Positions 35,118 to 43,724 of a DNA stretch of 64,000 nt are shown here, one piece after another. Below the pieces are notes generated by a model. That model was not told where the DNA came from. It worked only from the letters and a program-made list of their open reading frames with translations, and did no database searches. Source of the stretch: Ruminococcus sp. (GTDB lineage Bacteria; Bacillota; Clostridia; Oscillospirales; Ruminococcaceae); NCBI GenBank assembly GCA_017626015.1, contig JAGAJO010000010.1, forward strand, positions 1-64,000, given 5' to 3'. The stretch's first letter is position 1. Each line of letters starts with the position of its first letter. The translations under genes were made by a program, and so were the position numbers.

Positions 35118-35621
35118 ATGAAAAACATTTTTATTATAAGCGGCACAATGTGAGTAGGAAAAACTACTGTGTGTCAGAGTCTGAAAACAGTGCTTGATAA
35201 CAGCGCTTTTCTTGACGGCGACTGGTGCTGGGATATGCATCCGTTTCAGGTCAATAAAGAAACCAAGGAAATAGTCATTGAAAATATCTGCTTTTTGCTT
35301 AATAATTTTATCAGATGTTCTGTCTTTAAAAATGTTATTTTCTGTTGGGTAATGGACAGACAGGAAATAATTGACAGCATAGCTTCAAGGCTGGATCTGT
35401 CGGCGTGCAGAATGTATTCCGTTTCGCTTGTGTGCAGTCCCGAGACTTTGAAAAAACGGCTGCACGGGGATATTGAAAAACAGCTTCGTACATCTGATAT
35501 TATTGCTCGAAGTCTGGAAAGACTTCCGCATTATGAGCAGCTTGATACAGTTAAGATCGACGTTTCCGATAAGAACGTCGGACAAATCGTTAACGAAATT
35601 TTAAATCTGAAAAAGATTTGA
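35118..35621 (+). pseudogene. P-loop nucleotide kinase-like gene with an in-frame TGA in its Walker A motif
   Basis: From ATG 35118 the frame gives MKNIFIISGTM, then TGA at 35151-35153, then VGKTTVCQSL and an uninterrupted 150 codons. Bridging the stop restores GTM-x-VGKTT, a clean Walker A (GxxxxGKT). The usual residue there is Gly, and GGA to TGA is one change. The rest looks intact, with FLDGDWCWDMHPF and VIFCWVMDRQEIIDSI, a pattern of small clostridial AAA-type kinases that act on small molecules. No ribosome binding site serves a later start, so the product is probably truncated to 11 residues. The gene lies between mutS and mutL. Recent inactivation, a sequencing error, or readthrough are the options. 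Confidence 0.78.
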
Positions 35622-35655
35622 CTGTTTAAAACAGTGCGTAGAAAAGGATAATCAA

Positions 35656-37731
35656 ATGTCAGAAATCAAAGTTTTAAGCAAGGAGGTCTCCGAGCTTATT
35701 GCTGCCGGAGAGGTTATTGACAGACCTGCTTCGATCGTCAAGGAACTTCTTGAAAACGCTATTGATGCCGGAGCAAACGTTATAACCGTTGAAATAAAAA
35801 ACGGCGGACGAACCTATATAAGAGTTACCGACAACGGAAAAGGCATATCCTCAGACGATCTGCCTACTGCGTTCCTTCGTCACGCAACCAGCAAGATCTC
35901 CCGAAAAAACGATCTTGACAGCATTATGACCCTTGGCTTCAGGGGCGAGGCGCTTGCGTCCATATGTGCGGTCGCAAAGGTGGAGGTGCTTACAAAGCGG
36001 TTGGAGGACAGCTACGGTTCTCATTTCGTTATAGAAGGCGCCCAGCAAAAATGCTGCGAGCAGTGCGGCTGTCCTGACGGTACAACCTTTGTTGTCAGAG
36101 ATATTTTTTATAACGTTCCCGCAAGACTTAAGTTTCTTAAAAAGGATTCATCGGAGGGAAACCATGTTGCCGAGCTGGTGACTAAGCTTACGCTTTCCCA
36201 CCCTGAGATCTCCTTTAAATTTATAAGGGATAATAGGGTGGAGACGCTTACTGCCGGCGACGGGAAAATTTATTCTGCCGTGTATTCGGTTTACGGCAGG
36301 GAGTTTGCCAATTCTCTTCTGAGCGTTGACTACACCTGGCAGAATATCCATGTAGGCGGTTTTACCGTCAAGCCGCTTTGTTCAAAGCCAAACAGAAAAT
36401 TTCAGAATTTTTTTGTGAACAGAAGATATGTTAAGTCCAAGGCGTGCGCTGCCGCATTGGAGGAAGCGTACAGAAACGTTATAATGACGGGAAAATTTCC
36501 AGCCTGTGTGCTTTATATCGATATTCCGCCGAATACTATAGATGTAAACGTTCATCCCACCAAGATCGAGGTAAGATTTTCAGATGAAAAGCTTATGCAT
36601 GAAGCGGTTTATTTCGCAGTGAAAAACGCTCTTATGGAAAGGGACGAGCCTAACCGTATGTCTCTTGAAAAACGTAAGAATTTTACGCATCATGAGCTTT
36701 TTGATTTTCCCAAAGAGGATAAAAGCGTTCAGATGCAGTTTTCTGTGGAGGATACGTACGGCAGGGCGGCGGAGAGCGCTGTAAATTCGCAAAAAAATGT
36801 TTATGCGGAAGATGAGGTATCTTATTCCTCTAATATTCCGATCCCAGAAGAACCGCCGGAGGTCAAGGCTTTTTCACCGGTAGTTACAAGAGTGGAAAAT
36901 CTTCCGGTAAGCGAGGAGGATAGAAAGTCAGGCGAGGATCTGTTCCTGGCGGCTTTGAACGATCCCCAGCCCGCACGATCTCACAGCGGATCCGAAAAGC
37001 CGCACGAAAAAATCACGGTGGAGGAAATAAACCGCATAGTCGGCGAGATCCCGATTCCGGAGGAGCCTGATCCGGAAGAAAAGCAGGGATATCAGTTCAT
37101 AGACAAAAACAGCTTTGTGAAAAGATCTGTGGTAGTGGAGAAAAGCCTTGAGCCTGAAAAACCAAAGCCTGTAGTGATCGGCGAACTTTTTAAGACTTAT
37201 GTGGTCGCTCAGTGCGGAGACGAAATGCTTTTAATGGATAAACATGCCGCTCACGAGCGTTACATATTTGAGAAAATAAAGAACGACGCCAGCGAACTTG
37301 AAACGCAGATGCTGTTAGAGCCTGTTATGGTACTGCTTTCCTACGACGAATTTGACGCTCTTTCCGCCAATACAGAAACTGTGAGGAAGCTTGGCTTCGA
37401 GATCGAGCCTGACGTTGCGCCGACTGTTGCCGTAAAGGGAGTACCGATCATTCTCGGTGAAGATAATCCTACTGATATAGTTTCGGATCTGGCTAAGAAT
37501 TTTATTGATTCAAAGCTTGATCCTCAGCTGGAGATCTTCGACGATCTGTATCATTCCATAGCCTGTAAAGCGGCGATAAAGGCAAATGATAAAAACGATA
37601 TACTGGAGCTTCAGGCGCTGCTTAATGCGGTTTACGGCAATGAAAATATCAGATACTGTCCTCACGGCAGACCTGTGCTTATAACACTGTCAAAAAAGGA
37701 TATTGAAAAACAGTTTAAACGAGTTTTATAA
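35656..37731 (+). CDS. mutL: DNA mismatch repair protein MutL
   Basis: This 691-residue mismatch-repair ATPase has an endonuclease C-terminus. The GHKL ATPase domain carries IAAGEVIDRPASIVKELLENAIDAGA, TDNGKGI and FRGEALASI. A low-complexity acidic and Pro-rich linker runs from about residue 340 to 500. The C-terminal part has LLMDKHAAHERYIFE, matching the DQHA(x)2E(x)4E nicking motif of MutL from organisms lacking MutH, together with ACKAAIKAND and CPHGRPV. So it should nick the nascent strand itself. AAAGGA precedes the ATG. Confidence 0.96.
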   Translation: MSEIKVLSKEVSELIAAGEVIDRPASIVKELLENAIDAGANVITVEIKNGGRTYIRVTDNGKGISSDDLPTAFLRHATSKISRKNDLDSIMTLGFRGEALASICAVAKVEVLTKRLEDSYGSHFVIEGAQQKCCEQCGCPDGTTFVVRDIFYNVPARLKFLKKDSSEGNHVAELVTKLTLSHPEISFKFIRDNRVETLTAGDGKIYSAVYSVYGREFANSLLSVDYTWQNIHVGGFTVKPLCSKPNRKFQNFFVNRRYVKSKACAAALEEAYRNVIMTGKFPACVLYIDIPPNTIDVNVHPTKIEVRFSDEKLMHEAVYFAVKNALMERDEPNRMSLEKRKNFTHHELFDFPKEDKSVQMQFSVEDTYGRAAESAVNSQKNVYAEDEVSYSSNIPIPEEPPEVKAFSPVVTRVENLPVSEEDRKSGEDLFLAALNDPQPARSHSGSEKPHEKITVEEINRIVGEIPIPEEPDPEEKQGYQFIDKNSFVKRSVVVEKSLEPEKPKPVVIGELFKTYVVAQCGDEMLLMDKHAAHERYIFEKIKNDASELETQMLLEPVMVLLSYDEFDALSANTETVRKLGFEIEPDVAPTVAVKGVPIILGEDNPTDIVSDLAKNFIDSKLDPQLEIFDDLYHSIACKAAIKANDKNDILELQALLNAVYGNENIRYCPHGRPVLITLSKKDIEKQFKRVL

Positions 37732-37745
37732 CAAGAGGTGCAGAT

Positions 37746-38714
37746 TTGGAAGGATCCATGACAAAAATACCGCTGCTGGTCATTGCTGGACCTACGGCTT
37801 CCGGAAAAACCGCTTTATCGGTAGAACTTGCAAAGATCTATGGCGGTGAGGTAGTTTCAGCCGACTCAATGCAGATATATAAGGGTCTGAGCATTGCAAC
37901 GGCAAAGCCTACCGAGGAGGAAATGCAGGGAATACCTCATCATCTTATAGATTTTCTTACGCCTGACAAGCCGTTCAGCGTTGCAGATTATGTGTCGCTT
38001 GCAGGAAAAACCGTAAGAGATATTTACTCCCAGGGCAAGCTGCCGATCGTCTGCGGGGGTACCGGACTTTATATAAGCTCACTGATAAATAATATTATTT
38101 TCGACGATACCGGTTCGGATCCGTCCGTAAGAGCCAGGCTTGAAGGGATAGCCGGATCAGAGGGAAATCACGCCTTATGGCTCAGACTTGAGAAAATCGA
38201 TCCTGAGACGGCGCAGAAGGTACACGAAAATAACCTTCCCAGAGTTATACGTGCGCTGGAGGTTTTTGAGACTACGGGAGTTCCGTTGTCCCGTCATAAG
38301 ATCAACAGCAGGAGAGAGGGCTCTCCCTATGACGCCTGCATTATCGGTCTTACGGCTTCGGACAGGCAGTTTTTGTACGACAGAATAAACAAACGTGTGG
38401 ATATAATGATCGAAAAAGGTCTCGTAGAGGAATGCCGTAGCGTATATTTGAATGGTACGCTTGCAACAGCCTGTCAGGCTATAGGCTATAAGGAGCTTAT
38501 ACCATATTTTGAAGAAAAGTGCAGCCTTGAGGCTTGCATAGACAAAATCAAGCAGGAAACCCGTCATTATGCTAAAAGACAGCTTACCTGGTTTAGACGA
38601 GTTGACAATATTTCATGGGTTGAAATTGATAAATTTGACGATTTGAAAAAAATTATTGAAAATGTTCAAAATACAGTAGCCAAATCGAAAATTATGTGCT
38701 ATAATATAAGTTAA
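37746..38714 (+). CDS. miaA: tRNA dimethylallyltransferase MiaA
   Basis: This P-loop enzyme transfers dimethylallyl from DMAPP to A37 of tRNAs reading U-starting codons, making the substrate of MiaB. Signatures are VIAGPTASGKTALSVELA, VSADSMQIYKGL, GIPHHLIDFL, PIVCGGTGLYI, AIGYKEL and HYAKRQLTWFRR. Two starts are possible. TTG at 37746 has AGAGGTG 5 bases upstream. ATG at 37758 has GGAAGG 4 bases upstream. I list the former with little preference. It lies 14 bases after mutL. Confidence 0.94.
   Translation: MEGSMTKIPLLVIAGPTASGKTALSVELAKIYGGEVVSADSMQIYKGLSIATAKPTEEEMQGIPHHLIDFLTPDKPFSVADYVSLAGKTVRDIYSQGKLPIVCGGTGLYISSLINNIIFDDTGSDPSVRARLEGIAGSEGNHALWLRLEKIDPETAQKVHENNLPRVIRALEVFETTGVPLSRHKINSRREGSPYDACIIGLTASDRQFLYDRINKRVDIMIEKGLVEECRSVYLNGTLATACQAIGYKELIPYFEEKCSLEACIDKIKQETRHYAKRQLTWFRRVDNISWVEIDKFDDLKKIIENVQNTVAKSKIMCYNIS
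38697..38705 (+). promoter_or_regulatory. Candidate extended -10 promoter for hfq
   Basis: TGCTATAAT at 38697-38705, inside the end of miaA and 64 bases before hfq. No good -35 is seen, so it would rely on the TGn extension. Confidence 0.45.
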
Positions 38715-38768
38715 CGAATATTTTCGGTTCAAGGACTTTTTCAGTGTAAAAACAAGGAGTGTTTAATT

Positions 38769-39011
38769 ATGAACAAAAATCTTAATCTTCAGGACGTTTT
38801 CCTTAATCAGGCAAGAAAGGATAAAATGCTCGTTACCATGATACTTATGAACGGATATCAGTTCAAAGGTGTTGTAAAGGGTTTTGACAGCTATATCGTT
38901 ATTCTTGACTGTGAGGGAAAGCAGAATGTAGTTTATAAGCACGCAATTTCTACGATAGTGCCTGCACGTCCCATTAATATTCTTGATGCGGAAGCAAATT
39001 CGGACTTCTGA
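38769..39011 (+). CDS. hfq: RNA chaperone Hfq
   Basis: An 80-residue Sm-like protein forming a hexamer that binds small RNAs and mRNAs. Sm1 is [27 protein letters not shown] with the Gln and Asp-Ser rim residues (FDSYIV). Sm2 is the YKHAIST motif. Length and absence of a long tail are typical of Firmicute Hfq. AAGGAG is 10 bases before the ATG. It follows miaA as in Bacillus and Escherichia. Confidence 0.97.
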   Translation: MNKNLNLQDVFLNQARKDKMLVTMILMNGYQFKGVVKGFDSYIVILDCEGKQNVVYKHAISTIVPARPINILDAEANSDF

Positions 39012-39025
39012 GAAAGAAGCAGTTT

Positions 39026-40270
39026 ATGAATTCATTGACCGTAAAAATACTTGCGGCTCTGGTTTCCGTGCTGATGATCACCACCATATGCTCTCAGATA
39101 TATTACTTTCTTCACGATAGGCATGATACTGAAGAGGCGGTTCTTGTTACGATAAACGAGGATATCGTTTTCGACGGTATCATCGTCAGGGATGAAAAAG
39201 TAATAACCTACGGCGGAGGCGGAGTTCTTGATTACGAGCATCCGGACGGAAGCAAGCTTTCGGTGAACAATACCATTGCCGAGGTATATTCTTCTGAGGA
39301 CGCTATTGCGGCTAAAGACAAAATTGCTCTGATAGATGACGAAATTGCCGATCTGGAGCGTGCGCAGAATCCCGGAACAACAAATTATGTGGAGCCGGAG
39401 GCGATACGATCCAGGATAGATAGCCGCTATAACGAGCTGCTGTCTCTTACAGCAACAAAGGATTTCTCACGTCTTGCCGAGGTCAAGTCTGAGCTTTCGC
39501 TGGTTATGAATATTTATAATATCGTTACCAATACCGAAACGGATTTTAACGATAAGATAAACCGGCTTAAGGAGGAGCGTAACAGTCTTAAGGCTGTGGC
39601 AGGATCTCCCGATGACGTTATCAAAGCGTCTGAAACCGGATATTTTGTTTCATATGCGGACGGCTATGAGGACATTTTATCTATGGATAAGGTGGATACC
39701 CTTACGGAAAAGGATATAAAGAGGGTTTTCGACGGGGACGCTCAGCCGCCTGATAATGCTGTGGGAAAGATGTTCAGCAGCTATTCCTGTAAAATTGTCG
39801 GAATAGCGGATACCGATTCGAGAATAACAGAGGACGCCGAGCTTTCGCTTATGCTTAATACCTCCAAAAATGTTTATGACGTTACGGTTGAATCGGTAAA
39901 GGTTTACGGCGACGAAGAGGAAAAAATGCTGGTGGTGCTTGACTGCGATCGGCTTGATAAAAATCTTGTGGAGAGCAGAGCTTTATCCGCAAAACTGATA
40001 TTCGATGAGTATCAGGGTATTAAAGTACCGAGGAGCGCTATACGGTTCAACGATAAAAATGAAAAGGGAGTATATGTGATCCTTGGCAATGATACGCAGT
40101 TCAAGAAGATAAATGTTATTTACGAAGGAGACGGTTTTGTACTGTCCGAGAACACTTCGGACGAAAATTATCTTCTCCTTTACGACCAAATTCTGCTAGA
40201 GGTGGTATCAAATAAAGATGTGTCAGCAAGCAGCAAATCAAATGGCGCAGAATCAGACGGATCCGGTTGA
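39026..40270 (+). CDS. HlyD-like membrane-fusion/adaptor protein
   Basis: A 414-residue protein with one N-terminal membrane segment (residues 5-28) and an external part. It has a lipoyl/barrel-sandwich start (EDIVFDGIIVRDEKVI, then GVLDYEHPDGSKLSVNNTIAEVY), a helical hairpin at about 95-195 and a second half-lipoyl segment (GSPDDVIKASETGYFVSYADGYE). That order is the fold of HlyD-type adaptors. No transporter is adjacent. In many related genomes this gene heads the yggS-sepF cluster, so it may act in envelope growth or division. Its end overlaps yggS. Confidence 0.72.
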   Translation: MNSLTVKILAALVSVLMITTICSQIYYFLHDRHDTEEAVLVTINEDIVFDGIIVRDEKVITYGGGGVLDYEHPDGSKLSVNNTIAEVYSSEDAIAAKDKIALIDDEIADLERAQNPGTTNYVEPEAIRSRIDSRYNELLSLTATKDFSRLAEVKSELSLVMNIYNIVTNTETDFNDKINRLKEERNSLKAVAGSPDDVIKASETGYFVSYADGYEDILSMDKVDTLTEKDIKRVFDGDAQPPDNAVGKMFSSYSCKIVGIADTDSRITEDAELSLMLNTSKNVYDVTVESVKVYGDEEEKMLVVLDCDRLDKNLVESRALSAKLIFDEYQGIKVPRSAIRFNDKNEKGVYVILGNDTQFKKINVIYEGDGFVLSENTSDENYLLLYDQILLEVVSNKDVSASSKSNGAESDGSG

Positions 40271-40961
40271 ATATCCGGATGTGCTTGAAAATATTAAGGA
40301 AATATGCTATAATGTAGAAAATGCAAAAGCGAAATACAGAAAAAGCGGAGATGAAGTCCGCATTATGGCGGTTACAAAAACCGTTCCTGCCGAGAAGATA
40401 AATTTTGCGGTAAAAAACGGTTTTACCCTGCTGGGCGAGAACAGAGTTCAGGAATATCTTTCCAAAAAAGATTTATACGACAAAACGGCGGAGGTCCAGT
40501 TTATAGGACATCTGCAAACCAATAAGGTAAAATATATCGTTGACGAGGTCTCTCTTATTCAATCGGTGGACAGCCTTAAGCTTGCAGCGGAAATAGACAG
40601 GCTTGCAGGTAAAAAAGGTAGGATAATGAATGTGCTGGCAGAAATAAATATCGGCGGAGAGCTTAGCAAGAGCGGAGTTTCCGTTGAAGGACTTGAAGAG
40701 CTTATTTACGGTATTTCCGGGATGAACAACATTTCTTTGAAGGGACTCATGGCAATACCGCCGGTAGGCTCAGGGGAGGAAGTCTTCGATAAAATGCATG
40801 GTATTTTTCTGAGTGTAAAGGAAAAATCCATTCCGAATGTTTCTATGGATATACTCTCAATGGGTATGTCTGGAGATTACGAGACGGCAATAAAGCACGG
40901 CTCTAATCTTGTACGTATAGGAACACGGCTTTTTGGAGCAAGAAAATATTTGGAGGGTTAA
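40218..40961 (+). CDS. YggS/PLPBP family pyridoxal phosphate homeostasis protein
   Basis: This 247-residue PLP-binding protein controls vitamin B6 and amino-acid pools without a known catalytic reaction. VRIMAVTKTVPAEKINFAV holds the PLP lysine in the family position; LLGENRVQEYLSK, FIGHLQTNKVKY and SMGMSGDYETAIKHGSNLVRIGTRLFG are diagnostic. The start is uncertain: 40218 overlaps the HlyD-like gene by 53 bases, and the Met at 40242 is an alternative; neither has a strong site. A well-formed promoter lies inside its 5' region. Equivalent to Bacillus ylmE. Confidence 0.9.
   Translation: MCQQAANQMAQNQTDPVEYPDVLENIKEICYNVENAKAKYRKSGDEVRIMAVTKTVPAEKINFAVKNGFTLLGENRVQEYLSKKDLYDKTAEVQFIGHLQTNKVKYIVDEVSLIQSVDSLKLAAEIDRLAGKKGRIMNVLAEINIGGELSKSGVSVEGLEELIYGISGMNNISLKGLMAIPPVGSGEEVFDKMHGIFLSVKEKSIPNVSMDILSMGMSGDYETAIKHGSNLVRIGTRLFGARKYLEG
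40285..40313 (+). promoter_or_regulatory. Intragenic sigma A promoter candidate within yggS
   Basis: TTGAAA (40285-40290), 17-base spacer, TATAAT (40308-40313) with TGC directly before the -10. It would give the sepF-ylmH-divIVA part its own transcript start inside yggS. Confidence 0.5.
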
Positions 40962-40963
40962 AA

Positions 40964-41500
40964 ATGGGTATTATGAAGGGATTAAAAAATCTGTTCGTCG
41001 GCGAAGACGATTCGGATCAGGTAGAGTTTCAGCCTAATTATGACAGTTCTTACGAGTACAGCCGTGAAAATTCCGGAGCAAGACGAAATTACAGCGAAGA
41101 TTTCGGAAATTACAGCAGCAGAAGCGGTTCCGGATACGGAAATTACAATGATTACAGCAGCTATTCAGCTCAGAGAAATGAAAATCAGGAGAGTGAACGT
41201 CAGATGAACGTAGAACAGACAAAGACATTGCAGATCGTCCTTGCAAGACCGGAGGATTTTTCGGAGGTAAGGGATATCGGAGACGATATAAACGCACTTA
41301 AGACAGTTATTCTTAATCTTGAAATGGTCAAGAGTGACGACGCAAAGAGAATACTTGATTTTCTTTCCGGCGTTGCATATGCAAATAAAGCGCAGATAAA
41401 GATGATGGCTCAGAAAACTTTTGCCATTATGGCGAAAAACGTTGAATTTGACGGTAAGGATCTTATGACAGAGCTCGAAAACAACGGTTACAGCTTCTGA
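40964..41500 (+). CDS. sepF: Cell division protein SepF
   Basis: This 178-residue protein bundles FtsZ filaments and tethers the Z ring to the membrane. The N-terminal amphipathic helix MGIMKGLKNLFVG would bind membrane. A Tyr/Ser/Asn-rich linker spans about 15-75. The globular SepF domain follows (QTKTLQIVLARPEDFSEVRDIGDDINALKTVILNLE, then RILDFLSGVAYA). GGAGGG precedes the ATG, two bases after yggS. Bacillus ylmF equivalent; ylmG is absent from this cluster. Confidence 0.95.
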   Translation: MGIMKGLKNLFVGEDDSDQVEFQPNYDSSYEYSRENSGARRNYSEDFGNYSSRSGSGYGNYNDYSSYSAQRNENQESERQMNVEQTKTLQIVLARPEDFSEVRDIGDDINALKTVILNLEMVKSDDAKRILDFLSGVAYANKAQIKMMAQKTFAIMAKNVEFDGKDLMTELENNGYSF

Positions 41501-41505
41501 GATCG

Positions 41506-42288
41506 ATGAAACAGAGAAATTTCTCTTTTTTGCAGAATATTACCGATGACGACAGGATCATGCTGTCCCGGACTCTTGATTGGGCAGAAATGTCGGAAGA
41601 AAGGTATGTTACCAAATACTCTTTTTTCCTGGACGAAAGGCAATGTGAGCTTAATGAAAAGATCCTTGCGTCTGTAAAATTTGAAAACTATTTGCTGTGG
41701 GGCGGATATGAAAATGCAGAGCGGAAAATACTTTGCGTTGCTGCGCCTTACAGTGATATAGATAAAAAGGATTTTCCTGTTGTTCCCATCACTTTTACAT
41801 ACAGAGACGAGGACAGGCTGTCACACAGGGATTTTCTGGGGTCACTTATGTCTCTGAAGATTTCCAGAGATTCTGTAGGGGATATTTTGGTCGGAACAGG
41901 AAAAACATCGGTTTTCCTAAGGGATTCGATCGTTCACGATGTAATTGATAATATCAGTAAAATAGGGAGAACAGGTGTAAAAAGTTCTGTCGGATTTGAT
42001 GAAACGCTTGTTGTTGAACGTGAGTTCAGTGAGATCTCCGGAACAGTTGCGTCCCTACGTCTTGACAGTGTGATCTCATTAGCGCTTAAGATCTCTCGTG
42101 AAAAAGCTTCTGCGCTCATTCGCAGCGGTTTGGCTGAGGTAAATCACACGACGGCAGATTCGCCCAAAAAGCTTATTTGCGAGGGCGATAAATTTTCTGT
42201 ACGAGGTTTCGGAAAATTTCTTTTTAAGTCAGTGAACGGAGCTACTAAAAAAGACAGGTTACATATAACTGTTTGTAAATATATTTAG
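41506..42288 (+). CDS. ylmH: YlmH family RNA-binding protein (S4 domain)
   Basis: This 260-residue protein, in the ylmH position of the division cluster, has a C-terminal S4 RNA-binding domain (SLRLDSVISLALKISREKASALIRSGLAEVNHT). The N-terminal domain is typical of the family (YSFFLDERQCELNE, then a WGGYENAERKILCVA segment). Homologues act in ribosome quality control by helping release stalled nascent chains; earlier work linked them to division by location. It starts five bases after sepF. Confidence 0.92.
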   Translation: MKQRNFSFLQNITDDDRIMLSRTLDWAEMSEERYVTKYSFFLDERQCELNEKILASVKFENYLLWGGYENAERKILCVAAPYSDIDKKDFPVVPITFTYRDEDRLSHRDFLGSLMSLKISRDSVGDILVGTGKTSVFLRDSIVHDVIDNISKIGRTGVKSSVGFDETLVVEREFSEISGTVASLRLDSVISLALKISREKASALIRSGLAEVNHTTADSPKKLICEGDKFSVRGFGKFLFKSVNGATKKDRLHITVCKYI

Positions 42289-42300
42289 GAGGATGTAGTT

Positions 42301-43110
42301 ATGATCAAACCAAGCAATATTAAAGGCAAGACCTTTGAGACAACAAAAAACGGATATAATCAATCCGCTGTAGATTCATTTCTTTCAGAGGTCGCAGCTG
42401 ATTATGCTGAAGCAATTGCGGCGAATCAGGAAAATGAAGATAAAATAATGAAACTTGTTGAAAAGATCAACGAGTACCGTGAGGACGAGGATGCTATAAA
42501 AATGGCGCTGCTTTCTGCACAGAAGGAAGCTAATAAGATCCTTGCCGACGCTAAGGCCAGGGCTAAGGATATTATTGAAAGCGCAAAGAGCGAGCAGATG
42601 AAGCTTGCCGAGCAGAGCGCTTCCGAGTGTGAAAAAATCGTGAGGGAGCATAAGGAAAGATGCGCTCAGCTTATAAAGGAAAATACTGAGATCACAGAGA
42701 AGAAAATCACTGCTCTCAGGGAGGCTTATAACGATGAAAAGGCTGCTTATGACGAGCTGAGAGCCGAGGTTACATATTTTAAGGCTAATCTTACAGGTCT
42801 TTATAACGAGCAGATCAAGCTTATAATGCAGCTTCCCACCCTGACAGATGAGGAGCTTGAGGCTTACGAACAGGGTTATATCGATGAGGAGACTTCAGAA
42901 GAGGAGTATTATGAGGAAGAAACAGAAGGCGAGTATTATGATGATGAGCCTGCTTCCGAAGAAGAATATGAAGAAGCTCCCGAAGAAGAGACCTCAGAGG
43001 AAAAGATCACCGAGCAGTCTGAAATTGACAAGGTCCTCAATACGGGTTCATTTGAACCTGTGATACCCAAGTCCTCCTTCAGCGATCTGAAGTTTGGAAA
43101 GAATAACTGA
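42301..43110 (+). CDS. divIVA: DivIVA cell division/polarity protein
   Basis: This 269-residue coiled-coil protein recognises negatively curved membrane at poles and septa. The N-terminal DivIVA domain is clear (IKGKTFETTKNGYNQSAVDSFLSEVAADY), followed by a coiled coil to about residue 180 and an acidic C-terminal tail rich in Glu and Tyr (EEYYEEETEGEYYDDE). The conserved membrane-insertion Phe/Arg near position 17-18 is not exact (FETTKNGY). GGAGGATG precedes the ATG. A 14-bp hairpin follows. Confidence 0.95.
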   Translation: MIKPSNIKGKTFETTKNGYNQSAVDSFLSEVAADYAEAIAANQENEDKIMKLVEKINEYREDEDAIKMALLSAQKEANKILADAKARAKDIIESAKSEQMKLAEQSASECEKIVREHKERCAQLIKENTEITEKKITALREAYNDEKAAYDELRAEVTYFKANLTGLYNEQIKLIMQLPTLTDEELEAYEQGYIDEETSEEEYYEEETEGEYYDDEPASEEEYEEAPEEETSEEKITEQSEIDKVLNTGSFEPVIPKSSFSDLKFGKNN

Positions 43111-43116
43111 TTCCAG

Positions 43117-43150
43117 CGTTATAGGCTCTGTACCGGCAGAGCCTATAACG
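43117..43150 (+). terminator. Hairpin between divIVA and lspA (attenuator or partial terminator)
   Basis: CGTTATAGGCTCTG (43117-43130) and CAGAGCCTATAACG (43137-43150) form a perfect 14-bp stem with a 6-base loop. No U-run follows, so full termination is doubtful. A smaller CCATAG/CTATGG hairpin lies just downstream. Confidence 0.6.
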
Positions 43151-43220
43151 GCGTAAAGCCATAGTGTTTTCCGCAGCACACCCTATGGTTATTATCTTGC
43201 TGCGGAGAACAGGGGACAGA

Positions 43221-43724
43221 GTGTTTGCTTTTTCTTTAGCGCTTGCAGCGGTATTGACGGCTATTGATCAGATCATAAAATTTGCGGTAAACGATCGTAT
43301 CGGTCTCGGCGAAATCATTGAAGTGATAAAGTTCGGAGACGTAAAGATATTTAGCCTTACCCATATAAGAAATGCAGGAGCGGCATGGAGTATGATGGAA
43401 GGAAAAACATGGTTCCTTGTTTTACTTCCTGTTGCAGTCTGTATTGTCGGGATATTTTATATGTACAAGATCAGAAATGAGTCCCGGTTGGAGCTTATCT
43501 CCATTGCGATGATAATTGCCGGAGGAGTCGGGAACCTTATTGACAGGATAAGGCTCAAAGAGGTCATAGACTATATCCGGTTCGAGCCTGTTGATTTTCC
43601 GATCTTTAACTTTGCTGATATATGCGTTGTTATCGGTGCGTTTATTTTCTGCGGTTCTATGATTTTTTCTGATATGAAGGCTTCCGGTAAAGATAAGAAG
43701 ATCAAAGAGGCTGAAAATGAGTAG
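43221..43724 (+). CDS. lspA: Lipoprotein signal peptidase
   Basis: This roughly 167-residue membrane aspartic protease cleaves signal peptides of lipidated prolipoproteins. It would process the DUF5104 lipoproteins. Four membrane segments are visible. Catalytic Asp residues are in GGVGNLIDRIRLKEVIDYI and FNFADICVVIGA, and HIRNAGAAWSMM is the substrate-site motif. I choose GTG at 43221, since AGGGGA lies 4 bases upstream and the protein then begins directly with helix 1 (VFAFSLALAAVLTAIDQIIKF). ATG 43185 lacks a site. Confidence 0.9.
   Translation: MFAFSLALAAVLTAIDQIIKFAVNDRIGLGEIIEVIKFGDVKIFSLTHIRNAGAAWSMMEGKTWFLVLLPVAVCIVGIFYMYKIRNESRLELISIAMIIAGGVGNLIDRIRLKEVIDYIRFEPVDFPIFNFADICVVIGAFIFCGSMIFSDMKASGKDKKIKEAENE

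Noticed and set aside
35151-35153. TGA read as selenocysteine or as a recoded glycine
   Set aside because: The residue position is normally glycine, not cysteine. Other genes here end in TGA (for example divIVA, hfq and tsf), so TGA is a normal stop. No SECIS-like hairpin was evident.
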